Source: a bacterium BMS3Bbin14 (GTDB lineage: Bacteria > Desulfobacterota > Desulfobulbia > Desulfobulbales > Desulfobulbaceae). Taken from it: a stretch of 64,000 nt of DNA. The stretch lies in contig BDTX01000006.1 in assembly GCA_002897615.1 (NCBI GenBank), forward strand, positions 62,001 through 126,000, in the 5' to 3' direction. The notes beneath the pieces were generated by a model that saw only the letters and a program-made list of their open reading frames with translations, did not search any database and was not told where the DNA came from. Position 1 is the stretch's first letter. Every line of letters begins with the position of its first letter. The position numbers and the translations under genes are program-made. Positions 1 through 8,060 of this stretch are shown here, one piece after another.

Positions 1-1466
1 GGGCCGAGATCAGGTATGGCCGCCTGCACGCGGTTCATGAGGACGGCTGCGCCCGGGGGACCATTGTCGAGATCCGCAGCCTGTTCGGCAATGTCCCGGC
101 CCGCAAGAAATTTCTCAAGTCTGCCCGAACCGAACTATATCATATAGAAGAGGTTATCCGCAATCAGGCTCTGGCCTGCGTGGGTGCCGCATTTTCGCTG
201 CGGGTGGACAGCCGGTCTGTCATTGATCTGCCGGCGGGCGGCGGCGTGGAGCAACGGGTCAGGGACGTCTTCCGCTGTCAGGATCCCTTGCTGCCCGTTG
301 ATTTCACGGCCGGGGACGAAAAGAACGGCCTCCGTTTGAGCGGCTATTTGCTGCAGCCGGAGGTGTCCTCTTCCCGGACCAATCGGTTGCGCATCCTGGT
401 TAACGGGCGGCCGGTGCGGGACCGGATGATTCGGCACGGCGTGGTCGAGGGGTTACAGGGCTTCCTGATGAAAGGCCAGTCCCCGGCCGGCGCCTTGTTC
501 CTGCAGCTGGCCCCGGCAGAGGTGGACGTCAACGTTCACCCGGCCAAACTGGAGATCCGTTTCCGTTCTTCTCAGGAGGTGCACCGTTTTGTCGTTCAGG
601 CCGTTGCCGCCGCCATCAAGGCATATCAGGAAGAGGTGCGGTCCGATATTTTTTCAATCCCGGCGCCGTCCCCGGAGCAGGCGGCAGTCCCCCTCTTTAC
701 CGCTGAGGCGCGCCGTCCCCTGCCGGCATCCTCACCGCCGGAGGCGGGAAGCGGTCCCGGAGAACCGGTCAGGAGGCCGGGGAACATGGCGGTCCGGCGG
801 AGCGCCGAACCCGCAGCGTCCTTCCGGCATGATCAGGCACCGTTTTCCGCCGTCAAGCCGCCTGACAGTCTTGCCGATTTCACCGGCCTGACCCTCATCG
901 GCCAGTTTGCCAAGCTCTATCTCCTCTGCGAAAAGGATGACCGGTTGATCGTCATCGATCAGCACGCGGCCCATGAACGGATTATGTACCAACGGCTGAG
1001 GCGTGATTATCTGCGCCGGGATATTCCCGGCCAGAACCTGATGTTCCCGGTATCGGTGGAGCTTGACCCCCGGCAGCTCGAGACCCTGAAGCGCTATGAC
1101 GCAGATGTTGCGCTTCTCGGCTTTGCGGTGGAGGACTTTGGCGAGTCCACCCGGGTGATCAAAGCGGTCCCGGCCCTGGTCAGTCACCTGGACCCGGCGG
1201 AGATGCTGGCGGAAATCCTGGCCAGCCTGTGTTCGGCGCCCCGCGATGAACCGGCCGCCGTGGTGCCGCCCCGCATCGATCATCTGCTTGCCTCCATGGC
1301 CTGCAAGGCCGCGGTTAAGGCGGGCAACCGGCTTGCTCCGGCAGAGATGTTCGAGCTGCTGCGCCAGATGAAGGATAGTGAGCTGTTTTCTCACTGCCCG
1401 CACGGCCGGCCGGTGGTCAAGATTTTTTCAAAACAGGACATCGAGAAATGGTTTCACCGGCTCTGA
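1..1466 (+). CDS. mutL: DNA mismatch repair protein MutL (5' end outside window)
   Basis: MutL is the ATP-dependent mismatch-repair mediator that couples MutS recognition to strand incision. The open frame runs in from the window edge (codons begin at base 3). The visible part starts in the GHKL ATPase/transducer region with the typical VPARKKFLK stretch. A variable linker follows (about 650-860), then the C-terminal dimerisation/endonuclease domain with DQHAAHER (from about base 957), ACK and CPHGRP motifs. The frame stops at TGA 1464-1466. In the canonical metal-site motif DQHA-x2-E-x4-E, the last Glu reads as Gln here (ERIMYQ), so nicking activity may be altered. A MITE begins 13 bp after the stop. 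Identification is very secure; only the N-terminus is missing. Confidence 0.96.
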   Translation, partial: AEIRYGRLHAVHEDGCARGTIVEIRSLFGNVPARKKFLKSARTELYHIEEVIRNQALACVGAAFSLRVDSRSVIDLPAGGGVEQRVRDVFRCQDPLLPVDFTAGDEKNGLRLSGYLLQPEVSSSRTNRLRILVNGRPVRDRMIRHGVVEGLQGFLMKGQSPAGALFLQLAPAEVDVNVHPAKLEIRFRSSQEVHRFVVQAVAAAIKAYQEEVRSDIFSIPAPSPEQAAVPLFTAEARRPLPASSPPEAGSGPGEPVRRPGNMAVRRSAEPAASFRHDQAPFSAVKPPDSLADFTGLTLIGQFAKLYLLCEKDDRLIVIDQHAAHERIMYQRLRRDYLRRDIPGQNLMFPVSVELDPRQLETLKRYDADVALLGFAVEDFGESTRVIKAVPALVSHLDPAEMLAEILASLCSAPRDEPAAVVPPRIDHLLASMACKAAVKAGNRLAPAEMFELLRQMKDSELFSHCPHGRPVVKIFSKQDIEKWFHRL

Positions 1467-1479
1467 TATGTCTCGTCAT

Positions 1480-1698
1480 CCTGAATCCGTGACGGCTTGA
1501 GATAATATTCCAGACAATATGTGGAATTTATTGTATTATTGACAAATAAATGCATTTTATACTCTTCACCGCGCCGCCCTGCGGGGCGCCCGGTAACGGC
1601 GCAGCTGCTGCGTTGGCAACTCGTTGATATCACACCAGGATAATCAACATCGTTGCCGCCTTGCATCGGCACCGTTCTCGAACGCTCACGGATTCCGG
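1480..1698 (+). mobile_element. CCTGAATCC MITE, copy A (219 bp class)
   Basis: The left end is CCTGAATCCGTGA and the right end TCACGGATTCCGG, i.e. 13-bp terminal inverted repeats with one mismatch. The flanks are GTCAT and GACAT, a 5-bp target duplication with one mismatch. The interior carries the GCCC-TGCG-GGGC hairpin and the GTTGAT...ATCAAC dyad shared with the other long copies. It lies just after the mutL stop. No protein-coding role is supported. Confidence 0.9.
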
Positions 1699-2051
1699 GA
1701 CATGGCTTGATGATTTGCGGCTTGCCTGGGTGTTCTCACCAGGCAAATGTTACTGCCGGGCATTGGCGGATGCCGTCCGGTATCCGGGCCGGATAGTAAT
1801 TTGTTGATTGCTATTATGCTGATACCAGTTATTATCAATTGTTGGATTGCCAGAATGGCGTTGCCTTTTTGTTCGCCCCTTGGGGGTGCAGAGGGATTCC
1901 GCAGTCCAAGATGGGACGAAAAATAGAGAATAGAGACGTATTCCCCCGCTGCTTTGGTCTGTTGTCATCCCCTCGCAATTATTCTTAAAAATCGCTACCG
2001 GTCACCGCCTGCATGGGTGCCTGATTATACTATCAGTAGTGAGGTTGTTTC
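1699..2051. other. Intergenic region with one hairpin
   Basis: This 353-bp region separates the copy A MITE from the kamA-like gene. It contains an inverted repeat TTGCCTGG / CCAGGCAA (1722-1729 and 1739-1746, 9-nt loop) with no clear U-tract. It could be a factor-dependent terminator for mutL. A GTGAGG ribosome-binding site lies just before the ATG at 2052. No gene or known RNA was recognised. Confidence 0.4.
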
Positions 2052-3410
2052 ATGATATCCGTTGTCGACACTACACGCTGCAAAACATATCATCTGGGTA
2101 ACCTGGATCAAATCCCGCAGCTGGATGTTCTCACAGAGGAACAGAGGTTTGACATTGAAGTGGTTGGTCGTGTGCTTCCTTTCAAGATTAATAATTTTGT
2201 CACGGACGAACTGATCCAGTGGGACGACGTTCCGGATGATCCGATTTTTCTGCTTACCTTCCCCCAGCGGGACATGCTTCGTCCGCATCACTACGACGAG
2301 ATGGCCGCTCTGGTCAGGTCCGGCGCGGACAGATCAATAATAAGGCAGCTGGCCGACCGGATCCGTCTGGAACTGAATCCCCACCCGGCGGGCCAGCTCA
2401 ACCTGAATGTCCCGGTTTTTCAAAACGAGCTGTTTCGCGGCATGCAGCATAAATATGATCAGACAGTCTTGTTTTTTCCCAGCCAGGGACAGACCTGTTA
2501 TGCTTATTGTTCATTTTGCTTCCGCTGGCCGCAGTTCAGCGGTATGTCGACATTCAAATTCGCCAGCAGTGAGATTGACCTTCTCATCGCCTATCTGCGG
2601 GAGCATCCGGAAGTCACCGACGTCCTTTTTACCGGCGGCGATCCCTTGACCATGTCGGCGAATTTGCTTTCTTATTACCTGGAATCATTGATTCAGGCGG
2701 ATATCCCCACCTTGCGGAGAATTCGTATCGGCACTAAGACGTTATCGTACTGGCCCTTCAAGTTTTTAACCGACAGGGATGCGGATGAGGTGCTGGCGGT
2801 GTTCCGGAGGATAACCGAGGCCGGTAAACATCTCGCTGTCATGGCGCACTTCAATCATCCGCGGGAATTAGAACCGCAGGCGGTCAAGGATGCCATCCAG
2901 CGGGTCAGAGAAACCGGCGCGGAAATCAGGACGCAATCGCCGCTCCTGGGACGCGTTAACGATCAACCTGAAATCTGGGCGGACCTGTGGAATGAACAGG
3001 TGGATCTCGGTTGTGTTCCTTATTATATGTTCATCGCCCGTAATACCGGGGCGCAAGATTATTTCTCCATCCCCCTGATAAAGGCCTGGGAAATTTATCA
3101 GTCGGCTTCCCGGCAGGTGAGCGGTCTGTGCCGGACCGCCCGCGGGCCGAGCATGTCGACAAAACCGGGCAAGATCCAGGTGATGGGTCCGTGCGAGGTC
3201 GCCGGCGAAAAAGTTATCGCACTGCGTTTTCTGCAGGCCCGCAATCCGGACTGGGTACACCGGCCATTTTTCGCGGAATATAACGATCAGGCCGTGTGGC
3301 TGAACGAACTCAAACCGGCTTTCGGCAAGGACCGGTTCTTTTTTGAAGATGAATTGGACCGGATTTACCATGAGAATTTTGGCAGAGGGACTGCCGATAA
3401 TTTTGAGTAG
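2052..3410 (+). CDS. KamA/lysine 2,3-aminomutase-family radical SAM protein
   Basis: This family uses a SAM-derived radical and PLP to move amino groups between adjacent carbons (lysine or glutamate 2,3-aminomutases, EpmB). The 452-residue protein has the radical-SAM cysteines C149, C153 and C156 (CYAYCSFC) and a GGDP stretch typical of the SAM-binding region. A late PGKIQV segment matches the place of the PLP-binding lysine in aminomutases. The C-terminal zinc-ligand cysteine cluster of clostridial lysine 2,3-aminomutase is not visible; only one Cys (GPCE) follows. The true substrate is therefore open: lysine, glutamate or a peptide-linked residue. The start is supported by GTGAGG 7 nt upstream. 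The gene precedes a YcaO-TPR gene on the same strand after a 268-bp gap. Confidence 0.85.
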   Translation: MISVVDTTRCKTYHLGNLDQIPQLDVLTEEQRFDIEVVGRVLPFKINNFVTDELIQWDDVPDDPIFLLTFPQRDMLRPHHYDEMAALVRSGADRSIIRQLADRIRLELNPHPAGQLNLNVPVFQNELFRGMQHKYDQTVLFFPSQGQTCYAYCSFCFRWPQFSGMSTFKFASSEIDLLIAYLREHPEVTDVLFTGGDPLTMSANLLSYYLESLIQADIPTLRRIRIGTKTLSYWPFKFLTDRDADEVLAVFRRITEAGKHLAVMAHFNHPRELEPQAVKDAIQRVRETGAEIRTQSPLLGRVNDQPEIWADLWNEQVDLGCVPYYMFIARNTGAQDYFSIPLIKAWEIYQSASRQVSGLCRTARGPSMSTKPGKIQVMGPCEVAGEKVIALRFLQARNPDWVHRPFFAEYNDQAVWLNELKPAFGKDRFFFEDELDRIYHENFGRGTADNFE

Positions 3411-3489
3411 TAGGTTATGCCGATGAACAGTAACCACGCCCCCCCCGCGCCGCTCGTTCACCCATCTCGGCACAGGCGCCATGCCAACA

Positions 3490-3535
3490 AACTGAATCTG
3501 TGATGGCTTGAGTGACACTCCATGCAATATGTGGA
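3490..3535 (+). mobile_element. CCTGAATCC MITE, fragment B (left end only)
   Basis: The sequence from ACTGAATCTGTGATGGCTTG to about GTGGAATT is a diverged left end of the repeat: terminal repeat, TTGAG, and the AATATGTGGAATT segment. The rest of the element is missing. It lies between the kamA-like and ycaO genes. The remaining bases to 3678 hold a possible -35 TTGACA (about 3579) with only a weak -10. Confidence 0.65.
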
Positions 3536-3678
3536 ATTGTCCCTTCTTCCTTCTTCTCGTTTTGTATCATAAACGCTTGACAATGGAAACCGGGTTGGGC
3601 ATGTTCAGCATCCAATGGTAAAAACCTGGCAAAGTCAGCTTATTTTATTGATCACAGAAACACAGAGAAAGAACGACC

Positions 3679-5499
3679 ATGAGCAAAACAACCCGACGCC
3701 CGCCTGTTCCCATTTCCGTCCCCGTCACCTATGGAGATTGTTTTAAACACTATACCTATGACCAGGACAAGGTCTGCACCCCCGAGGAGACCGTAGCCAA
3801 GTTCAAGCAGAAACTGGCCGAGGCCAAACTTGATATCCTGACCGATGTGCGGCGGGTCGACACCGGTCGGCTGGATATCCCGGTTTACTTCAGTATTTGC
3901 GGCAAGGAAGCCTTCGAGGTCATACGCAACAAGAAGCAGATGGGTAAGGGCTGCACCCCGGCCCAGTCCCAGGCCAGCGCCTGTATGGAACTGGTTGAGC
4001 GCTTCAGCTTTTTCAGCTTCAAGCAAAACCCGGCCAACTTCATCCTGGCCACCTACGCTGAACTCAAGGCCGAGGGGTTGCCCCTGCTGTCCCTCAAATA
4101 CCTGCTCCAGTCGGTACACGATGAAAATACCTCGGAGGAAACTTTAGCCGAGCTGCTCGCAGATATCCCCATCCGGTGGGCCTGGGCCACCAACCTCAAC
4201 CGGGGTGAGATGGTCCTGGTTCCCTATTCCTGGTTTTATGCAATCAATGAGTTTAATGGTCCTTCCGCCGGCAACACCTATGAAGAGGCGATTTTGCAGG
4301 GGCTCTGTGAGATCGTCGAGCGCCACGTCTGCGCAATGGTGACCCGCGAGCGGATCAAGGCCCCGCTGATCGATCCCGATTCCATCACCGATCCGGTGGC
4401 CGTTGAGCTGCTGCAGAAATTCACCCGCCACGGGATTAAGATTTATCTCAACGACTTCACCCTGGACACCGGCATTCCCACGGTCGGGGCCATTGCCATC
4501 GACCCCTCCACCTTCCCGGAGACCAGCGAGATCGTCTATACCGCCGGTACCACCCCGGAACCCAATAAGGCCCTGATCCGGGCCCTGACAGAAGTGGCCC
4601 AGTTGGCCGGGGATTTCCATACCAAGGCCAACTATGAGGCCAGCGGTCTGCCCAAGCCCCTGTCCCTGGATGAGGTGGATTACATTGTCAACCCCGGCCG
4701 GACCGTAAAGTTAAGCGACCTGCCAGATCTTGGCGACAACAACATGAAGGTGGAGATTGACCGCTGCCTGGCGGCCCTTGCCAAGCTGGACATGGAGGTG
4801 CTGCTCATCGATGTGCATCATAAGGATTTGCAGATTCCCGCGATCTACGCCATCGTGCCCGGCGCCCATTTTCGGGAGCGCTCCATGAGCAAAAACGCCG
4901 GGTTGTTCGCCGCCAAACTGGCCCATGAGCAGATCAGCGACCCGGAAGCCCAGATAGCGCAGCTCAAAAAAATGAGCGTGATCCTGCCCCGGGCCTATTT
5001 CATCGAGTTTTACCTGGGTAAGAAAAAGGCGGCTTCAAATCGCTTCCAGGAGGCCATGGCCCACTTCAACCGGGCCCTGGAACTGAACCCCGAGGCCGAG
5101 GATGTTCCCTACATTTACTCCTTCATGGGGGAGTGCCTGAAGGACATGGGCGAGTACCAGGAGGCGATCAGGGTCCTGCGCCTGGGTATCGAACAGGACG
5201 AGGCCCGGCCGGACCTGCACAACCTGCTGGGATTCTGCCATTACAAGCTGGGTGACTACGAAACCGCCGTCATCCACTTCTCCCGCAGTATTGAGTTGGA
5301 GCCAGGCTCGGCCATTGATTTCGCCAACCTGGGGGTCAACCTGCGCAAGCTCAACCGCTATGACGAGGCGGTCTACAACTTCAGGATCGCTCTGATCATG
5401 GACCCTTACCTGGAACTCGCCCGCACCCACCTGGATGAGCTGTTTGCCGAGCACAACCAAACCGCTGAGAAAATGTCCAGTTGCATCATATCTTGTTGA
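3679..5499 (+). CDS. YcaO-domain protein with C-terminal TPR repeats
   Basis: YcaO proteins use ATP to activate peptide amide oxygens, forming azolines, thioamides or amidines; several non-RiPP members act in sulfur metabolism or on ribosome or enzyme targets. Residues 1-440 form the YcaO domain, with ATP/Mg signature segments SACMELVER (about 100-108) and LCEIVER (about 209-215), and a PNKALIRALTEVAQ stretch. From about residue 453 to 590 there are about four TPR repeats (for example HFNRALELNP, HFSRSIELEP, NFRIALIMDP), presumably a partner-binding platform. The C-terminus ends in CIISC and lacks the PxPxP tail of azoline-forming YcaOs, so a non-azoline role is more likely. The next gene, beyond a MITE, encodes a JAMM peptidase. 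No precursor-peptide gene was seen nearby. Confidence 0.88.
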   Translation: MSKTTRRPPVPISVPVTYGDCFKHYTYDQDKVCTPEETVAKFKQKLAEAKLDILTDVRRVDTGRLDIPVYFSICGKEAFEVIRNKKQMGKGCTPAQSQASACMELVERFSFFSFKQNPANFILATYAELKAEGLPLLSLKYLLQSVHDENTSEETLAELLADIPIRWAWATNLNRGEMVLVPYSWFYAINEFNGPSAGNTYEEAILQGLCEIVERHVCAMVTRERIKAPLIDPDSITDPVAVELLQKFTRHGIKIYLNDFTLDTGIPTVGAIAIDPSTFPETSEIVYTAGTTPEPNKALIRALTEVAQLAGDFHTKANYEASGLPKPLSLDEVDYIVNPGRTVKLSDLPDLGDNNMKVEIDRCLAALAKLDMEVLLIDVHHKDLQIPAIYAIVPGAHFRERSMSKNAGLFAAKLAHEQISDPEAQIAQLKKMSVILPRAYFIEFYLGKKKAASNRFQEAMAHFNRALELNPEAEDVPYIYSFMGECLKDMGEYQEAIRVLRLGIEQDEARPDLHNLLGFCHYKLGDYETAVIHFSRSIELEPGSAIDFANLGVNLRKLNRYDEAVYNFRIALIMDPYLELARTHLDELFAEHNQTAEKMSSCIISC

Positions 5500-5543
5500 C
5501 GCGATCGGTGCCCAGGCGCTGATATATTCGCGTTGGTTTCTTG

Positions 5544-5763
5544 CCCGAATTCGTGACGGCTTGAGGTGATATTCCAGGCGATATGGGGAATCTATGGCAT
5601 TATTTGCCGGACAAATGCATTTCCCGGTCTTCACCGCGCCGCCCTGCGGGGCACCCGATAACGGCGCATCTGCTGCGTTGGCAACTCATTGATATCACAC
5701 CAGGATAATCAATATCATTGCCGCCGTGCCTCTGTACCGTTCTCGAACGTTCACGAATTCAGA
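5544..5763 (+). mobile_element. CCTGAATCC MITE, copy C (220 bp class)
   Basis: Ends are CCCGAATTCGTGA and TCACGAATTCAGA, slightly decayed terminal repeats. The interior has the GCCC-TGCG-GGGC hairpin and the GATATCACACCAGGATAATC segment. No clean target duplication is visible. Its left half is almost identical to copy D, which lies inverted on the other side of the following gene. Confidence 0.88.
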
Positions 5764-5803
5764 TTGTTATTTTAGGCATTGATTTGGATAAAGGATTTTA
5801 GCT

Positions 5804-6211
5804 ATGATTTTGCAGATTGAAGAAAAAATTTTGACCGCCATGCTGAGTCATGGCCGGCGGGAGGAGCCCAACGAGGCCTGCGGCTACCTTGCCGCCAGGG
5901 ACGGGGTGGTGGGGCATCATTTCGAGTTGACCAACATAGATGCCGCCCCAGAGCACTACACCATGGACCCGGAGGAACAACTTGCCGTCATCCGCCGGAT
6001 ACGGGCAGAGGGTTTGCAGGTGGCGGCGGTGTACCACACCCATCCCGAAACCCCGGCCCGTCCTTCTGTTGAGGACATTCGCCTGGCCCATGCCCCCGGT
6101 ATGGTTTATGTTATCGTCAGCCTGATGGCGGGAGTGGCCCCGGTCCGGGCCTTTAAAATCAATCGGGGCGAGGTCGCCGAGGTGCCTCTGCACGTGCTGG
6201 CCGCCCGATAA
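5804..6211 (+). CDS. JAMM/M67-family metallopeptidase
   Basis: M67 (JAB/MPN+) peptidases are zinc isopeptidases; bacterial members trim ubiquitin-like sulfur carriers such as CysO (Mec+ type) or remove C-terminal adducts. The 135-residue protein carries the full JAMM signature: an early Glu in EACGYL, then HTHPETPARPSVED, which fits HxH-x7-S-x2-D. The start has AAAGGA about 9 nt upstream. The gene stands alone between two inverted, nearly identical MITE halves (copies C and D), downstream of ycaO. A role in sulfur-carrier or YcaO-linked chemistry is inference from family and neighbour only. Confidence 0.88.
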   Translation: MILQIEEKILTAMLSHGRREEPNEACGYLAARDGVVGHHFELTNIDAAPEHYTMDPEEQLAVIRRIRAEGLQVAAVYHTHPETPARPSVEDIRLAHAPGMVYVIVSLMAGVAPVRAFKINRGEVAEVPLHVLAAR

Positions 6212-6217
6212 TCATTA

Positions 6218-6345
6218 CCTGAATCCGTTATCGAACGCCCCGGAGGGCGGCGCGGTGAAGACCGGGAAATGCATTTGTCCGGCAAATAATGCCATAGATT
6301 TCCCATATCGCCTGGAATATCACCTCAAGTCGTCACGGATTCAGG
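6218..6345 (-). mobile_element. CCTGAATCC MITE, copy D (128 bp short class)
   Basis: It is bounded by CCTGAATCCG and TCACGGATTCAGG and flanked by perfect CATTA duplications (6213-6217 and 6346-6350). Relative to long copies, the segment between two ACGG/CCGT repeats is missing, leaving the GCCC-TCCG-GGGC hairpin half. It begins 6 bp after the JAMM gene stop. Confidence 0.92.
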
Positions 6346-6353
6346 CATTATTG

Positions 6354-6473
6354 TAACCGCACGTCCGGTTCGACGAGGTGTGTGGCTGAGGATGGGGAAC
6401 CTTCTGGTATGTAGTAGCCGCGTGCGGCGAGGCATAGCCGCCGGGAATCACTTTTATCAGCACTCTACTCTAC
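6354..6473. other. Possible remnant of a group II intron 3' end
   Basis: The stretch starts CCGCACGTCCGGTTCGACGA and ends CACTCTACTCTAC. These are like the segment that follows intron-encoded reverse transcriptases and the 3' boundary of many bacterial group II introns, as recalled from family knowledge. Internal bases can form a hairpin, but a canonical domain V is not clear. No reverse-transcriptase fragment adjoins it. It abuts the 3' end of the cbpA-like gene. Call is tentative. Confidence 0.4.
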
Positions 6474-6478
6474 AACTG

Positions 6479-7420
6479 CTAAAGTCCTACCTCGGCCAGT
6501 TGGCCGACAACTCCTTGTTGCTCTGTTGACAGTTCCTGCGGAATCCGGATCGAAATCTTGACCAGCATATCGCCCCGCTTGCCGATTGGGCCGACGGGCA
6601 GACCCTGTCCTTTGATCCGGAGCTTGGCATCATGCTGGATCCCGGCCGGCACCCTGATTTTGAATCGCTTGCTATCAAGACTGGTGACTTCCAGCTCCGT
6701 ACCCAGGCAGGCCTCGCTGAAGGGAATACGCTTCTCGGTGATCAGATCGTCTCCCTGCCTGGTGAAAAGCGGATGCGGCTCTATGTTGATCTTCAGGAAA
6801 AGATCGCCCGGCGCTCCGCCCGAAGGAGAGGGGGCGCCTCTGCCGCTGAGCCGCAGGCGCTTGCCGGATTCAATGCCCTTGGGTATCTTGACCGACACGT
6901 TCTGGGTTTGGCCGTTGCGCCGCAGGCTGATGGTTTTCTCGGCACCATGCAGCACATCTTCAAGGGTGATGGAAATAGCATATGTATGGTCCTCGCCTTT
7001 GGCCGGTTGCGGCCGGCAGTTCCCACCGCCGCATCCTCCGCCCATGCCGGCGGTCTGGCCGAAAACCGAACTGAACGGATTGGCCCCCGAAGAGGCGCGG
7101 AAAGAGGCGCCGGACCCGCCGAAAGACGCCCCGCCGAAACCGAACTGGCGCAGGATGTCGTTGAGATCAAAGCCGCGGAAAATATCTTCCTGGGAATAAC
7201 GCTCATGAAATCCGCTGGAGCCATAGGTGTCATACTGTTGCCGCTTTTGGGAATCGGACAGGACGGCATAGGCCTCATTTATCTGCTTGAACCTGGCCTC
7301 GGCTGCCTTTTCACCATGATTGCGGTCCGGATGATACTTTAGAGCCAGTTTGCGATAGGATTTTTTTATCTCGTCCGCAGTGGCTGTTTTTGCTACCTCT
7401 AGAATTTCGTAGTAATCCAT
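6479..7420 (-). CDS. cbpA: CbpA-type DnaJ co-chaperone
   Basis: A J-domain co-chaperone stimulates DnaK ATPase and delivers clients. The 313-residue protein has an N-terminal J domain with the HPD motif (KYHPDRN), a G/F-rich linker with a GGGCGGGNC patch, and two beta-barrel substrate-binding domains (about 145-300). It lacks the four-CxxC zinc region, which places it in the CbpA group rather than DnaJ proper; a canonical dnaJ lies at 42 kb. It is 26 bp downstream of ssb on the same strand. Confidence 0.9.
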   Translation of the reverse strand: MDYYEILEVAKTATADEIKKSYRKLALKYHPDRNHGEKAAEARFKQINEAYAVLSDSQKRQQYDTYGSSGFHERYSQEDIFRGFDLNDILRQFGFGGASFGGSGASFRASSGANPFSSVFGQTAGMGGGCGGGNCRPQPAKGEDHTYAISITLEDVLHGAEKTISLRRNGQTQNVSVKIPKGIESGKRLRLSGRGAPSPSGGAPGDLFLKINIEPHPLFTRQGDDLITEKRIPFSEACLGTELEVTSLDSKRFKIRVPAGIQHDAKLRIKGQGLPVGPIGKRGDMLVKISIRIPQELSTEQQGVVGQLAEVGL

Positions 7421-7446
7421 CTCTTCTTTAGATCTCTTGTGACATT

Positions 7447-7866
7447 TTAAAAAGGTACATCTTCCCCGGTGCCGTGCGGGGGCTCGGGCGGGAGGTCCTG
7501 GTAAACGTCACCGCCGCCCTGATTGCTGTTATCCGTCGTTCCCCGGGGAGACAGCATCTTCATCTCCTTGGCAATGATCTCCGTGGTGTAGCGGTCATTG
7601 CCGTTCTGATCCTGCCATTTCCGCGTTTGCAGCTTGCCCTCGATATAGACCTTTGATCCTTTGGCAAGATACTCGCCACAGATTTCAGCAAGCCGTTTCC
7701 AGGCAACAATATTATGCCACTCGGTCTGTTCCTGCTGTTGGCCGTCCTTATCCTTCCACCGTTCGGTGGTGGCAATGCGAAAATTGACAACCGGTGTCCC
7801 GCTCTGGGTATACCGTATTTCAGGGTCAGCGCCAAGATTTCCGATTAAAATAACCTTGTTAATCAT
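7447..7866 (-). CDS. ssb: Single-stranded DNA-binding protein
   Basis: SSB coats single-stranded DNA and recruits repair and replication partners through its acidic tail. The 139-residue protein starts [18 protein letters not shown], carries the OB fold (about 1-110), a short glycine-rich linker, and ends in the partner-binding tip EDVPF. The start is preceded by AAGGTG. It is likely co-transcribed with the cbpA-like gene. Confidence 0.97.
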   Translation of the reverse strand: MINKVILIGNLGADPEIRYTQSGTPVVNFRIATTERWKDKDGQQQEQTEWHNIVAWKRLAEICGEYLAKGSKVYIEGKLQTRKWQDQNGNDRYTTEIIAKEMKMLSPRGTTDNSNQGGGDVYQDLPPEPPHGTGEDVPF

Positions 7867-8060
7867 CTTTCACCTTTTCTTGAAATTTTTGGGAGTGGGG
7901 CTCGTAACAGAACGTATAATAATGATGAATGGAAAAAAATCCAGCCCGCATTTGATTTTTATCGCCCCCAGGGGCAGTCTCCCTTGAGGTTGTCTCTCGG
8001 TGAGAGCCTTCCTGGGCCTTGTTTTATCTGGATCCTGGATTCCTCCGGCACTGCTACGCT
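7867..8060. other. Intergenic region upstream of ssb
   Basis: It holds the leader of ssb (reading minus) and the 3' flank of the radical-SAM gene. A TATTAT/TTATAC stretch near 7915 could be a -10 element but no good -35 is present. No other gene was recognised. Confidence 0.3.

Noticed and set aside
1454-1672. Short protein frame running through MITE copy A, with similar frames in other copies (18.7, 23.9 kb)
   Set aside because: The frame recurs because the DNA repeats. It lacks a consistent start or ribosome site and is broken in several copies, so it is not treated as a gene.
5544-6345. Composite transposon formed by MITE copies C and D around the JAMM gene
   Set aside because: The outer flanks do not share a target duplication, while copy D has its own, so joint transposition is not supported.
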